Below are positions 26,213 through 35,722 of a stretch of DNA of 64,000 bases, one piece after another. The notes under the pieces are model-generated. The model searched no databases and was not told where the DNA came from. It was given only the letters and a program-made list of their open reading frames with translations. The stretch comes from Cupriavidus campinensis. Its GTDB lineage: Bacteria; Pseudomonadota; Gammaproteobacteria; Burkholderiales; Burkholderiaceae. A program made the translations under genes and the position numbers. Position 1 is the first letter of the stretch. Every line of letters starts with the position of its first letter. Where the stretch lies: the NCBI RefSeq assembly GCF_905397395.1, contig NZ_CAJPVH010000003.1, positions 62,001-126,000 on the forward strand, read 5' to 3'.

Positions 26213-27187
26213 ATGCCCTTCCCGTTCGCCCGCGCCATCCTTTCCACCGGCGTCCTGTTCGCCGCCGCCACCCCTGCCGGCGCCGCCGATGCCTTCCCCG
26301 CCAAGCCGATCCGCTTCATCGTGCCCTACGCCGCCGGCGGCACCACGGACCTCGTCGCCCGCACCGTCGGCCAGCGCGTGGCCGAGAAGCTCGGCCAGCC
26401 GGTGGTGGTGGAGAACCGCCCCGGCGCAGGGGGCAACATCGGCATGGAAGCCGTGGCCAAGGCACCTGCCGATGGCTACACCATCGGTTTCGGGGCGATT
26501 TCGACGAACGCGCTCAATCCCCATATCTACAAGCACGTGCCGTTTGACCCCCGCAAGGACTTCACGGCCATCAGCCTGCTGGGCACCTCGACCATCGTGC
26601 TGGAAGTCAGCGAAAGCCTGCCCGTAAAGACCGTGCCAGAGCTGATTGCCTATGCCAAGGCGCACCCAGGGCTGACCTACGCCACGGCTGGCACTGGCAC
26701 GTCGATGCACCTGGCCGGCGCGATGTTTTCGCAGATGACCCAGACCGGCCTGACCCACGTGCCCTACAAAGGCAGCAGCCCGGCCATCAACGACCTGCTC
26801 GGCGGCCATATCCAGGTGATGTTCGATAACCTGCCCGCCTCGCTGCCCCATATCCAGGCGGGCAAGCTGCGCGCGCTGGCGGTGGCCGGCAAGACCCGAG
26901 CGCCGTCGCTGCCCAACGTGCCGACGCTGGCCGAGGCCGGCCTGCCCGGCTACGCCGTGGAGCCGTGGTTCGGCGTCTACGGCCCGGCCAACCTGCCGGC
27001 GCCGGTGGTGCAGGCGCTCAACGCGGCCTTCGTGGAGGCGCTGGTCCGCCCCGAGGTGCGCGACAAGCTGCAACAGGCCGGTTTCAATCCGAAGGGATCG
27101 AGCGCGGCCGAACTCCAGACGCTGACGCAGACCGAGTACGAGCGCTTCGGCAAAGTGGCGAAGTCGGCCGCCATCACCGTGGACTGA
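26213..27187 (+). CDS. Bug/TctC-family substrate-binding protein (orphan)
   Basis: The 324-residue precursor has a signal peptide (cleavage near AGAADA) and Bug-family motifs IRFIVPYAAGGTTDLVAR, VVENRPGAGGNIG, APADGYTIGFG and VPYKGSSPAINDLLGG. It is about the same size as the glucarate-linked paralogue at 7888 but clearly distinct. There are no transporter membrane genes next to it, so the ligand is unknown. GGAG lies nine bases before the ATG. Confidence 0.93.
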   Translation: MPFPFARAILSTGVLFAAATPAGAADAFPAKPIRFIVPYAAGGTTDLVARTVGQRVAEKLGQPVVVENRPGAGGNIGMEAVAKAPADGYTIGFGAISTNALNPHIYKHVPFDPRKDFTAISLLGTSTIVLEVSESLPVKTVPELIAYAKAHPGLTYATAGTGTSMHLAGAMFSQMTQTGLTHVPYKGSSPAINDLLGGHIQVMFDNLPASLPHIQAGKLRALAVAGKTRAPSLPNVPTLAEAGLPGYAVEPWFGVYGPANLPAPVVQALNAAFVEALVRPEVRDKLQQAGFNPKGSSAAELQTLTQTEYERFGKVAKSAAITVD

Positions 27188-27265
27188 GGCGGGGCAAGAT
27201 CAAAGGCGGGGCCCGGCGGCCCCGATGACCACGTAGATGGCCGCGTGGAGCGGGGCGGCATCCAT

Positions 27266-27271
27266 TACAAT
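27266..27271 (+). promoter_or_regulatory. Candidate -10 element of upp
   Basis: TACAAT, 75 bases before the upp ATG, in a G+C-rich context; the -35 region is not recognisable. Confidence 0.4.
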
Positions 27272-27345
27272 CCCGCTGCATCGGGCGCCGCGCCTGCCTT
27301 GCCAGGCCAGCGCGCCCACCACCCTCCGCCGAGCCTGCCGCCGCC

Positions 27346-27996
27346 ATGAAACAAGATCCGCGTTTCCCCAATCTCTTCATCCTCAATCACCCGCTGATCC
27401 AGCACAAGCTCTCGCACATGCGCGACAAGGAAACGTCCACGCGCACGTTCCGCGAGCTGCTGCGCGAGATCACGCTGCTGATGGGCTACGAGATCACGCG
27501 CAACCTGCCGCTGACCACGCGCCGCATCGAGACCCCGCTTGTGCCGCTGGAAGCCCCGGTCATCGCCGGCAAGAAACTGACCATCGTGCCGGTACTGCGC
27601 GCCGGCGTGGGCATGAGCGATGGGCTGGTCGAGCTGATTCCGTCGGCCCGCATCGGCCATATCGGCGTGTACCGCGACGAACAGCATCGCCCGGTGGAGT
27701 ACCTGGTGCGCCTGCCGGACGTGGAAGACCGCAGCTTCATCCTCTGCGACCCGATGGTCGCCACCGGCTATTCGGCCGCGCATGCGGTGGACGTGCTCAA
27801 GCGGCGCGGCGTGAAGGACGAAGCCATCACCTTCGTGGCGCTGGTGGCCGCGCCGGAAGGCGTGGAAGTGTTCCAGAAGGCCCACCCGGGCGTGCGGCTG
27901 TACGTGGCGTCGCTGGACAGCCACCTGGACGACCACGCCTACATCATCCCGGGCCTGGGCGACGCCGGCGACCGGCTGTTCGGCACCAAGAACTGA
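27346..27996 (+). CDS. upp: Uracil phosphoribosyltransferase
   Basis: The 216-residue enzyme salvages uracil to UMP using PRPP. It contains the flexible-loop segment [11 protein letters not shown] (residues about 85-95), the PRPP-binding motif [10 protein letters not shown] and the C-terminal uracil-binding [15 protein letters not shown]. Length and motifs match the family. It stands alone, convergent with the herA-like gene. Confidence 0.97.
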   Translation: MKQDPRFPNLFILNHPLIQHKLSHMRDKETSTRTFRELLREITLLMGYEITRNLPLTTRRIETPLVPLEAPVIAGKKLTIVPVLRAGVGMSDGLVELIPSARIGHIGVYRDEQHRPVEYLVRLPDVEDRSFILCDPMVATGYSAAHAVDVLKRRGVKDEAITFVALVAAPEGVEVFQKAHPGVRLYVASLDSHLDDHAYIIPGLGDAGDRLFGTKN

Positions 27997-28006
27997 TGTG
28001 AAATAT

Positions 28007-28025
28007 GAGGCGCTTGATGCGCCTC
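28007..28025. terminator. Hairpin between upp and the herA-like gene
   Basis: GAGGCGC (28007-28013) pairs with GCGCCTC (28019-28025) around TTGAT. Only short, interrupted T/A runs flank it, so it is a modest terminator candidate for both converging genes. Confidence 0.5.
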
Positions 28026-28091
28026 AATGTTTATGCGCGATCCAGTTGGCGGTGCATTTCCCGCACCTGCTGCTGTTGCGCTAAACCAGCC

Positions 28092-29636
28092 TTACTTCTT
28101 CCGTCCGCCGCCGCCCAGCAGGCTGCCCAGCACGCCACGGACCAGTTCCCGGCCGACTTGCGAGGCGAGCGTCCGGCCGGCGGACTTGGCCATCGATTCG
28201 AGGATCGAGTCGCCGCGGCCAGTCTTGCCGGTGCCCTTGGTCAGCGTGCCGAAGATGTCGCCGGCCCAGCTGCTGCCGCCTTCCTCGGCCTGCGGCTGGG
28301 GGGTGCCGGGCCTGGCGGTCGTGCCGGGCTTTTGCGCCGATGTCTCGCCGTTGCCGGCCGTCGCCACACTGCCGCGCAGCTTCTCGTAGGCCGATTCCCG
28401 GTCCACGGTCTTCTCGTAGGTGCCGGCCACCAGCGAATTGGCGATCAGGGCCTTGCACTCGTCGGGCGTGGCCGGGCCGATGCGGCTGCCCGGGGGCAGT
28501 ACCCACGCCCGCTCGGTGACGACCGGGGTCCCCTTGGCGTCCAGGCACGAGATCAACGCCTCGCCCACGCCCAGTTCGCCAATCGCCTGTTCCAGATTGA
28601 GCTTCGGATTTGGCCGCATGGTCGTGGCGGCCACCTTCACCGCCTTCTGGTCACGCGGCGTGAACGCGCGCAGCGCGTGCTGCACGCGGTTGCCAAGCTG
28701 GCCGAGCACGGTATCCGGAATGTCCACGGGGTTCTGCGTCACGAAGTACACGCCCACGCCCTTCGACCGCACGAGCCGCACCACCTGTTCGATCTTGTCC
28801 AGCAGCGCCTTGGGGGCATCGTTGAACAGCAGGTGTGCCTCGTCGAAGAAGAAGACCAGCTTGGGCTTGTCCAGATCGCCGGCCTCGGGCAGCCGCTCGA
28901 ACAGCTCGGACAGCATCCAGAGCAGGAAGGTGGCGTACAGCCGGGGCGCATTCATCAGCTTGTCGGCGGCGAGGATGTTGACGACGCCCTGCCCCTTCTC
29001 GGTCTGGATGAAGTCCTCCAGGTTCAGCATCGGCTCGCCAAAGAACTTGTCCGCGCCCTGCGACTCCAGCGCGATCAGCCCGCGCTGGATCGCGCCGATG
29101 GAGGCCGCCGAGATATTGCCGTACTCGGTGGTGAACTGGCTGGCGTTGTCGCCCACGTGCTGGAGCATCGCGCGCAGGTCCTTGGCGTCGAGCAGCAACA
29201 GGCCGTTGGCATCGGCGATGCGGAACACAAGGTTCAGCACGCCCTGCTGGGTGTCGTTGAGTTCGAGCATCCGCGACAGCAGCAGCGGCCCCATGTGCGA
29301 GACCGTCGCGCGCACCGGATGCCCTTTTTCGCCGAAGACATCCCAGAGCGTGGTCGGGCAGGCGCCCCAGGCCGGTTCGGGCAGCCCGTGTTCCGCCAGG
29401 CGGGCCTTGAGCTTGTCCGAGGGCTTGCCGACCTGAGATATGCCTGAAAGATCACCTTTGACGTCCGCCATGAACACCGGCACCCCCAGGCGCGAGAACC
29501 CCTGCGCCAGCGTTTGCAGCGTGACGGTCTTGCCGGTACCGGTGGCGCCGGTGATGAGACCGTGCCGATTCCCCATCTCGGGCAGCAGTACGAGCTCGCA
29601 GTCGGCGTTCTTGGCGATGAGGATGGGGTCGGCCAT
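28092..29636 (-). CDS. HerA-like helicase/ATPase (DUF853, YjgR family)
   Basis: The 514-residue cytosolic protein has a P-loop [12 protein letters not shown] near residue 33, a Walker B region [12 protein letters not shown] and the sensor TQNP in [12 protein letters not shown]. This is the DUF853 family related to the HerA DNA translocase; no cellular role is established for it. The C-terminal 60 residues are Gly/Ser-rich and end [11 protein letters not shown]. It is divergent from yebC. Confidence 0.92.
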   Translation of the reverse strand: MADPILIAKNADCELVLLPEMGNRHGLITGATGTGKTVTLQTLAQGFSRLGVPVFMADVKGDLSGISQVGKPSDKLKARLAEHGLPEPAWGACPTTLWDVFGEKGHPVRATVSHMGPLLLSRMLELNDTQQGVLNLVFRIADANGLLLLDAKDLRAMLQHVGDNASQFTTEYGNISAASIGAIQRGLIALESQGADKFFGEPMLNLEDFIQTEKGQGVVNILAADKLMNAPRLYATFLLWMLSELFERLPEAGDLDKPKLVFFFDEAHLLFNDAPKALLDKIEQVVRLVRSKGVGVYFVTQNPVDIPDTVLGQLGNRVQHALRAFTPRDQKAVKVAATTMRPNPKLNLEQAIGELGVGEALISCLDAKGTPVVTERAWVLPPGSRIGPATPDECKALIANSLVAGTYEKTVDRESAYEKLRGSVATAGNGETSAQKPGTTARPGTPQPQAEEGGSSWAGDIFGTLTKGTGKTGRGDSILESMAKSAGRTLASQVGRELVRGVLGSLLGGGGRKK

Positions 29637-29691
29637 GATGGTCTCGTCGTAATCGCGGTGTCATCCAGATCGGAAGACAGGGGCCGCGTGA

Positions 29692-29697
29692 TAAAAT
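29692..29697 (+). promoter_or_regulatory. Candidate -10 element of yebC
   Basis: TAAAAT, 107 bases before the yebC ATG in the divergent region with the herA-like gene. No good -35. Confidence 0.3.
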
Positions 29698-29803
29698 CCT
29701 GCGCTGATTATAGCCAGCAAATCGGCACATCCATCACATGGCGTGGCCGCCGGAAGCGCCACCCAGCACGCTGCACGACAGCTATTCCGCCTCGGAGAGA
29801 ATC

Positions 29804-30529
29804 ATGGCCGGTCACTCAAAATGGGCCAATATCAAACACAAGAAAGCCGCTGCTGACGCCAAGCGGGGCAAGATCTGGACGCGCCTGATCAAGGAAATCA
29901 CCGTGGCCGCCAAGCTTGGCGGCGGCGATGCCGACTCCAACCCGCGCCTGCGCCTGTCGATCGACAAGGCCATGGACGCGAACATGCCCAAGGACAACAT
30001 CCAGCGCGCGATCCAGCGCGGCGTGGGTGGCCTGGAAGGCGCGAACTACGAGGAAATCCGCTACGAAGGCTACGGCCTGGCCGGCGCGGCGATCATCGTC
30101 GACTGCCTGACCGACAACCGTACCCGCACCGTGGCCGAAGTCCGCCATGCGTTCTCGAAGCACGGCGGCAACATGGGCACGGAAGGCTCGGTGGCCTTCA
30201 TGTTCACCCACTGCGGCCAGTTCCTGTTCGCCCCGGGCACGCCCGAGGACAAGCTGATGGATGCCGCGCTCGAAGCCGGCGCCGATGACGTCGTGACCAA
30301 CGACGACGGCTCGATCGAAGTGACCTGCCCGCCCAACGACTTCCCGGCGGTCAAGACCGCCCTCGAAGCGGCCGGTTTCAAGGCCGAACTGGCGGATGTG
30401 GTGATGAAGCCGCAGAACGAGGTGAGCTTTACCGGCGACGACGCGGTCAAGATGCAGAAGCTCCTGGACGCCCTGGAAAACCTGGACGACGTACAGGAAG
30501 TCTTCACCAACGCGGTGATCGAGGACTAA
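29804..30529 (+). CDS. yebC: YebC/PmpR family protein
   Basis: The 241-residue protein starts [14 protein letters not shown], the family signature, at 29804; an earlier in-frame ATG at 29738 adds unrelated residues. YebC-type proteins act as transcriptional regulators and, in recent work, as factors relieving ribosome stalling. The three-domain length is standard. A terminator candidate follows at 30550. Confidence 0.96.
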   Translation: MAGHSKWANIKHKKAAADAKRGKIWTRLIKEITVAAKLGGGDADSNPRLRLSIDKAMDANMPKDNIQRAIQRGVGGLEGANYEEIRYEGYGLAGAAIIVDCLTDNRTRTVAEVRHAFSKHGGNMGTEGSVAFMFTHCGQFLFAPGTPEDKLMDAALEAGADDVVTNDDGSIEVTCPPNDFPAVKTALEAAGFKAELADVVMKPQNEVSFTGDDAVKMQKLLDALENLDDVQEVFTNAVIED

Positions 30530-30549
30530 GTCCTCCGCCGCGCCCCATG

Positions 30550-30582
30550 GCGGCAGCCCGGCCCCGGCCAGCTGCCGCTTTT
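30550..30582 (+). terminator. Intrinsic terminator after yebC
   Basis: GCGGCAGC (30550-30557) pairs with GCTGCCGC (30571-30578), followed by TTTT. It lies between yebC and purD. Confidence 0.65.
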
Positions 30583-30611
30583 CGCATGCGTTTCTTTTCT
30601 GGCAGTGGATC

Positions 30612-31880
30612 ATGAAAGTATTGGTTGTCGGTTCGGGCGGACGTGAGCACGCGCTGGCGTGGAAAATGGCCCAGTCCCCCAAGGTGCAAGTGGTGTACGT
30701 GGCGCCGGGCAACGGCGGCACGGCGCTCGACAAGCGCCTGCAGAACGTGCCGCTGACCGATCCCGAGGTGCTCGCCGCCTTCGTGGAGCGCGAAGGGGTG
30801 GCGTTCACCGTGGTCGGCCCCGAGGCCCCGCTGGCCGCCGGCATCGTCGACGTGTTCCGCGCCCGTGGCCTGCGCATCTTCGGGCCGACCCAGGCTGCCG
30901 CGCAGTTGGAGTCCTCCAAGGACTTCGCCAAGGCGTTCATGCATCGCCACAACATCCCCACGGCTGCCTACCAGACGTTTGCCGATGCGGCCGCCGCGCA
31001 CGCCTACATCGACGCCCAGGGCGCCCCGATCGTGATCAAGGCCGATGGCCTGGCCGCCGGCAAGGGTGTGGTCGTGGCGATGACGCTGGAAGAAGCGCAC
31101 CACGCCGTCGACATGATGCTGGCCGACAACAAGCTCGGCGATGCCGGCGCGCGCGTGGTCATCGAGGAATTCCTGGAAGGCGAGGAAGCCAGCTTCATCG
31201 TGCTGGTGGATGGCAAGAACGTGCTCGCCCTGGCCACCAGCCAGGACCACAAGCGCCTGCTGGACGCCGATGCCGGCCCCAACACCGGCGGCATGGGCGC
31301 CTACTCGCCCGCCCCGGTGGTTACGCCGGCGCTGCACGCCCGTGCACTGCGCGAGATCATCATGCCGACCGTGCGCGGCATGGAAAAGGATGGCATCCCG
31401 TACACGGGCTTCCTGTACGCCGGCCTGATGATCGACAAGGACGGCAACCCGAAGACGCTCGAGTTCAACTGCCGCATGGGCGATCCGGAGACGCAGCCGA
31501 TCATGGCGCGCCTGAAGACCGACCTCGTGGACGTGATGGAAGCGGCCGTGGACGGCAAGCTCGACCAGGTGGAACTGGACTGGGACCGCCGTACCGCGCT
31601 GGGCGTGGTGATGGCTGCCTACAACTACCCGGAAGACCCGCGCAAGGGCGATGCCATCACCGGCATTCCCGCCGAGACGGTCGAGGCCGTGACGTTCCAC
31701 GCCGGCACCACGCTCAAGGACGGCACCCTGCTGACCTCGGGCGGCCGCGTGCTCTGCGTGGTGGGCCTGGCCGACACCGTCAAGGCCGCGCAGCGCGCTG
31801 CCTACGCGGCTGTGGAGCAGATCCGCTTCGACGGCATGCAGTTCCGCACCGACATTGGCTACCGCGCCATCAAGCGCTGA
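30612..31880 (+). CDS. purD: Phosphoribosylamine-glycine ligase (GAR synthetase)
   Basis: The 422-residue ATP-grasp enzyme catalyses the second step of purine synthesis. It begins MKVLVVGSGGREHALAWK, with the ATP-grasp region IKADGLAAGKGVVVA (about 138-152), a segment matching the PurD signature (FNCRMGDPETQP) and the C-terminal domain. Length matches the family. It is followed by hemF after 132 bases. Confidence 0.97.
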   Translation: MKVLVVGSGGREHALAWKMAQSPKVQVVYVAPGNGGTALDKRLQNVPLTDPEVLAAFVEREGVAFTVVGPEAPLAAGIVDVFRARGLRIFGPTQAAAQLESSKDFAKAFMHRHNIPTAAYQTFADAAAAHAYIDAQGAPIVIKADGLAAGKGVVVAMTLEEAHHAVDMMLADNKLGDAGARVVIEEFLEGEEASFIVLVDGKNVLALATSQDHKRLLDADAGPNTGGMGAYSPAPVVTPALHARALREIIMPTVRGMEKDGIPYTGFLYAGLMIDKDGNPKTLEFNCRMGDPETQPIMARLKTDLVDVMEAAVDGKLDQVELDWDRRTALGVVMAAYNYPEDPRKGDAITGIPAETVEAVTFHAGTTLKDGTLLTSGGRVLCVVGLADTVKAAQRAAYAAVEQIRFDGMQFRTDIGYRAIKR

Positions 31881-31935
31881 TGCGCGCACCGGACGCCCCC
31901 GCGCCAGCTTCACGGCGCGGCGGGAGTCCAGCCGG

Positions 31936-31982
31936 TACAATCATGACAGCGCCATGACGGCCGCGCCCTCCGGGCGGCCGTC
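31936..31982 (+). promoter_or_regulatory. Candidate hemF -10 element and leader hairpin
   Basis: TACAAT (31936-31941) is followed by a strong stem GACGGCCGC/GCGGCCGTC (31956-31964 with 31974-31982) that would be in the 5' leader, ending 30 bases before the hemF ATG. No -35 match and no T-tract. Confidence 0.35.
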
Positions 31983-32012
31983 GCGCTACCGGCCCATCCG
32001 ATTCCGCCCATC

Positions 32013-32924
32013 ATGATCGACTCCCAGGCAGTCCGCGCCTACCTGCTCGGCTTGCAAGACCGCATCACCGACGCCATTGCCGCCGTGGACGGCCAGCCAT
32101 TCCTGACCGACGAATGGGAAAAGCCACCGACCGAGCGCCTGCGCGGCAATGGCCGCACCCGCATTCTGGAAGGCGGCGCCGTGATGGAGCGCGCCGGCGT
32201 GGGCTTCTCCCACGTGCGCGGCGACACCCTGCCCCCCTCGGCCAGCGCCAACCGGCCCGAACTGGCCGGGCGCAGCTTCGAGGCCATGGGCGTCTCGCTG
32301 GTGTTCCATCCGCGCAATCCGTACGTGCCGACGGTGCACATGAACGTGCGCTGCTTCGTGGCCGTGAAGCCCGATGCGGACCCGGTCTGGTGGTTCGGCG
32401 GCGGCATGGACCTGACGCCGTACTACGGCAATGCCGATGACTGCGCGCACTTCCACCGCACCTGCAAGACCGCGCTGGCGCCGTTCGGCGACGACCTGTA
32501 CCCGCGCTTCAAGCAGTGGTGCGACGATTATTTCTTCCTGCGCCACCGGGGCGAGGCGCGCGGCATCGGCGGGGTGTTCTTCGACGATTTCGCCGCGCTG
32601 GGCTTCGACCGCAGCTTCGCGATGATGCAATCGGTCGGCGACGCCTTCCTCGACGCCTACCTCCCCATCCTCGAAGCCCGCAAGGACACGCCCTACGGCG
32701 CGCGCGAGCGCGACTTCCAGGCCTACCGGCGCGGGCGCTACGTGGAATTCAACCTGGTATTCGACCGCGGCACGCTGTTCGGCCTGCAATCGGGCGGCCG
32801 CGCCGAATCCATCCTGATGTCGATGCCGCCGCAGGTGACCTGGCGCTACGACTGGCAACCCGAGCCGGGCAGCGCGGAGGCCGCGCTGTACACCGACTTC
32901 CTGCCGGCACGCGAGTGGGCCTGA
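32013..32924 (+). CDS. hemF: Oxygen-dependent coproporphyrinogen III oxidase
   Basis: The 303-residue enzyme performs the aerobic oxidative decarboxylation of coproporphyrinogen III in heme synthesis. Family motifs include [38 protein letters not shown] and [21 protein letters not shown]. Length agrees with E. coli HemF (299). nadD follows after 11 bases, suggesting cotranscription. Confidence 0.97.
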   Translation: MIDSQAVRAYLLGLQDRITDAIAAVDGQPFLTDEWEKPPTERLRGNGRTRILEGGAVMERAGVGFSHVRGDTLPPSASANRPELAGRSFEAMGVSLVFHPRNPYVPTVHMNVRCFVAVKPDADPVWWFGGGMDLTPYYGNADDCAHFHRTCKTALAPFGDDLYPRFKQWCDDYFFLRHRGEARGIGGVFFDDFAALGFDRSFAMMQSVGDAFLDAYLPILEARKDTPYGARERDFQAYRRGRYVEFNLVFDRGTLFGLQSGGRAESILMSMPPQVTWRYDWQPEPGSAEAALYTDFLPAREWA

Positions 32925-32935
32925 CGGCGAGTGTG

Positions 32936-33643
32936 ATGACTGTTCCTGAAGACTCCCGCGCAACCCACCCCGCCCCGTCCACCGGCCGCCCGTACCGCCT
33001 GGGTATCCTGGGCGGCACCTTCGATCCGCCGCATCGCGGCCATGTCGCGCTGGCGCAACTCTGCATCGACCATCTGGCGCTCGACGAGCTGGTCTGGATC
33101 CCCACCGGCCAGTCCTGGCAGAAGGGTGACCAGGTAACGCCCGCCGCCGACCGCTTTGCCATGACCGAACTGGCCGCAGCCACGCTGGACAGCCCGCGCG
33201 CCAAGATACGAGTAAGCCGCATGGAGGTGGACCGGGCCGGCCCGAGCTATACCATCGACACGGTGCGCCACCTGCGCGACGAATACGGCCCGGATACCTC
33301 CATGGCCTGGCTGATGGGCGCCGACCAGTTGCTGCGCCTGCACACATGGCACGGGTGGGAGGCGCTGTTCGAACAAGTGCACCTGTGCATCGCCACCCGG
33401 CCCGGTTTCGACCTCGCCGCGCTGGACGGTCCGGTGCTCGAAGCCATGAACCAGCGGCTGGCGGACACGCACCTGATACAATGCACGCCCTCCGGCCGGA
33501 TGTGGATCGACCAGACCCTTGCCGTCGATCTGTCCTCCACCGGTCTGCGCCAGCGCCTGGCCGATGGCCAGCCGGCGGATGACCAACTGCCTGCCGGCGT
33601 GGCACACTACATCGCGAGTCGCGGGTTGTACCGCAATCCCTGA
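32936..33643 (+). CDS. nadD: Nicotinate-nucleotide adenylyltransferase
   Basis: The 235-residue enzyme makes nicotinic acid adenine dinucleotide in NAD synthesis. It has GILGGTFDPPHRGHV (nucleotidyltransferase GxFDPxHxGH) near residues 23-37 and the C-terminal LSSTGLRQRL, equivalent to the ISSTxIR motif. The ATG at 32936 leaves a short unstructured N-terminus. rsfS follows, as in most bacteria. Confidence 0.96.
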   Translation: MTVPEDSRATHPAPSTGRPYRLGILGGTFDPPHRGHVALAQLCIDHLALDELVWIPTGQSWQKGDQVTPAADRFAMTELAAATLDSPRAKIRVSRMEVDRAGPSYTIDTVRHLRDEYGPDTSMAWLMGADQLLRLHTWHGWEALFEQVHLCIATRPGFDLAALDGPVLEAMNQRLADTHLIQCTPSGRMWIDQTLAVDLSSTGLRQRLADGQPADDQLPAGVAHYIASRGLYRNP

Positions 33644-33688
33644 GCCGGCTCGCCCCTATCCCGAACGAAGCTGAACAAGAAAGACACC

Positions 33689-34444
33689 ATGGATATTCGT
33701 AAACTGCAACGCGCCATCGTCGACGGGCTCGAAGATGTCAAAGCGCAGGACATCAAGGTGTTCGACACCACTCACCTGACCGAACTATTCGACCGGGTGG
33801 TGATCGCCAGCGGTAGTTCGAACCGCCAGACCAAGGCGCTTGCTGCCTCTGTGCGGGATACGGTGAAGGACGCTGGCGGCCATATCATTGCCGTCGAGGG
33901 TCTGGAGACCGGCGAGTGGGTGCTGGTGGACTGCGGCGACGCCGTGGTGCACATCCTCCAGCCGCAACTGCGCCTGTACTACAACCTCGAGGAAATCTGG
34001 GGCGACAAGCCGGTGCGCGTGAAGCTGACCGGCGCCAGGAGCCTGGCCAAGGCCAGCGAGCCGATGGACGAGGACGAAGCCGAGGCCTCCGCACCGGCAC
34101 CGCGTTCGCGCCGTGCCTCGAGCCTGCGCCCGGCGCTGGCCAAGCTGCCGGAAGGCATGAAGGAACCTTCGCCGCCGATGGGCCACGAAGACACCGATCC
34201 GGACGCCATCGCCACCATCCGCAAGCCGGTGCGCAAGACCAGCACCGGCGCCGCCACCAAGACGGCGGCTGCCAAGACGCCGGCCCGCAAAGCCCCGGCC
34301 GTGAAGGCGCCGGCCCGCAAGGTGGCAACCAAGACGGCTACGAAGCCGGCAACAAAGACCGCCGCCAAGGCCCCGGCACGCAAGGCGCCGGCCGCCAAGA
34401 AGGCTGCGACCAAGACCGCCGCGCCGCGCAAGCGCTCGGCCTGA
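33689..34444 (+). CDS. rsfS: Ribosomal silencing factor RsfS with a histone H1-like C-terminal tail
   Basis: Residues 1-115 form the RsfS domain (LQRAIVDGLEDVKAQDIKVFD, SSNRQTKALA, WVLVDCGDAVVHI, YYNLEEIWGD) that binds L14 of the large ribosomal subunit and blocks subunit joining in starvation. Usual family members are about 105-120 residues; this one has 251. The extra part is an acidic linker (EDEAEAS) followed, from about residue 180, by a Lys/Ala/Pro-rich tail with many (P)ARKAP and TKTA units, resembling eukaryotic histone H1 tails. It is in line with nadD and rlmH. Confidence 0.95.
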   Translation: MDIRKLQRAIVDGLEDVKAQDIKVFDTTHLTELFDRVVIASGSSNRQTKALAASVRDTVKDAGGHIIAVEGLETGEWVLVDCGDAVVHILQPQLRLYYNLEEIWGDKPVRVKLTGARSLAKASEPMDEDEAEASAPAPRSRRASSLRPALAKLPEGMKEPSPPMGHEDTDPDAIATIRKPVRKTSTGAATKTAAAKTPARKAPAVKAPARKVATKTATKPATKTAAKAPARKAPAAKKAATKTAAPRKRSA

Positions 34445-34502
34445 GTCAGCGGATTCGACTTAAGCCGTCCGCACCGATCCACCAGGTATCGCCAGATCGC
34501 CC

Positions 34503-34982
34503 ATGCAACTCGTGATCGTGGCCGTCGGCCACAAGATGCCCGGCTGGATCGAAACCGGCTTCGGCGAGTATGCCAAGCGCATGCCGCCGGAGTTGCGCAT
34601 CGAACTGCGCGAGGTCAAGCCGGAAGCCCGTTCGTCGAGCAACAACGCCGCCACGGTCATGCAGCGGGAAGCCGCGCGCATCGACGCCGTGCTCGGTTCG
34701 CTGTCCAAGCAATGCCGGATCGTTGCGCTCGATGAACGCGGGCGCGACTTCACCACGGTGCAGCTGGCCGACCAGCTGACCGGCTGGCAGCGCGAAGGCG
34801 GCGACGTGGCTTTCCTGATTGGCGGCGCGGACGGGCTCGACCCGGCCCTCAAGGCGCGCGCCAGCACGCTGATCCGGCTCTCCAGCCTGACGCTGCCGCA
34901 CGGCATGGTGCGCGTGCTGCTGGCCGAGCAGCTCTACCGCGCCTGGTCGGTCACGCAAAACCACCCGTATCACCGGGTCTGA
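34503..34982 (+). CDS. rlmH: 23S rRNA pseudouridine(1915) N3-methyltransferase
   Basis: The 159-residue SPOUT enzyme methylates pseudouridine 1915 of 23S rRNA. It carries the SAM-binding knot FLIGGADGL and the C-terminal [18 protein letters not shown]...NHPYHR. Length and position next to rsfS are canonical. Confidence 0.97.
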   Translation: MQLVIVAVGHKMPGWIETGFGEYAKRMPPELRIELREVKPEARSSSNNAATVMQREAARIDAVLGSLSKQCRIVALDERGRDFTTVQLADQLTGWQREGGDVAFLIGGADGLDPALKARASTLIRLSSLTLPHGMVRVLLAEQLYRAWSVTQNHPYHRV

Positions 34983-35000
34983 GTTCCCGCCGCCGACGGT

Positions 35001-35006
35001 TACAAT
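35001..35006 (+). promoter_or_regulatory. Candidate -10 element of maf
   Basis: TACAAT between rlmH and maf; if used, transcripts would start about 13 bases before the maf ATG. No -35 box. Confidence 0.3.
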
Positions 35007-35025
35007 CGCCGCATCGATTTTCCCG

Positions 35026-35640
35026 ATGCGCGCCGTGACCCACGACCTCCTCTACCTCGCCTCCCAAAGCCCGCGCCGCCGCGAACTGCTGACGCAGCTC
35101 GGCGTCTCCCACGAACTGCTGCTCGCCGATGACGACGAGGACGCCGAAGCGCTCGAAGCCGTGCTCCCCGGCGAGACGCCCGACGCCTACGTGCAGCGCG
35201 TCTGCGCGCTCAAGGCCGAGGCCGCCCTGCGCCGCCGCGAGCGCCGCGCCCTGCCCGACCATCCGATTCTGACCTCGGACACCACGGTATGCCGGGGTGG
35301 CGACATCCTGGGCAAGCCGGCCGACCCTGACGATGCCGCCGCGATGCTGGCCGCGCTCGCCGGCACCACCCACCGCGTGCTGACCGCCGTGACCGTGGTT
35401 TCCACACTCGGCCAGCGCCATGCGCTGTCGATCTCGCACGTCACTTTCCGGCCGATGAACGCCGATGAGATCGCCCGCTACGTGGCCAGCGGCGAGCCGC
35501 TCGGCAAGGCTGGCGCGTACGGCATCCAGGGCCGCGCGGCCGAGTTTGTCGAACGAATCGACGGCAGCTATTCGGGTATCATGGGCTTGCCCTTGTTCGA
35601 GACCGCGGCCCTGCTGCGCGAGGCCGGCCTGCGTTTCTGA
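35026..35640 (+). CDS. Maf-family nucleoside triphosphate pyrophosphatase
   Basis: The 204-residue protein hydrolyses non-canonical or modified NTPs (dTTP, UTP or m7GTP depending on subgroup). The [15 protein letters not shown]-terminus, SDTTV and GKP motifs and the C-terminal [26 protein letters not shown] match the family. The GIQGRAA and [11 protein letters not shown] pattern fits the dTTP/UTP pyrophosphatase (YhdE) branch. It lies just before rng, the common order. An alternative start a few codons downstream is possible. Confidence 0.94.
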   Translation: MRAVTHDLLYLASQSPRRRELLTQLGVSHELLLADDDEDAEALEAVLPGETPDAYVQRVCALKAEAALRRRERRALPDHPILTSDTTVCRGGDILGKPADPDDAAAMLAALAGTTHRVLTAVTVVSTLGQRHALSISHVTFRPMNADEIARYVASGEPLGKAGAYGIQGRAAEFVERIDGSYSGIMGLPLFETAALLREAGLRF

Positions 35641-35722
35641 GCGCCCCGTCCCGCAGCCATCCCGCCCGGCGCCGAACGACAACAACAAGCCGCCGACAAC
35701 ACGGCAGCGCGCATCCATCGCT

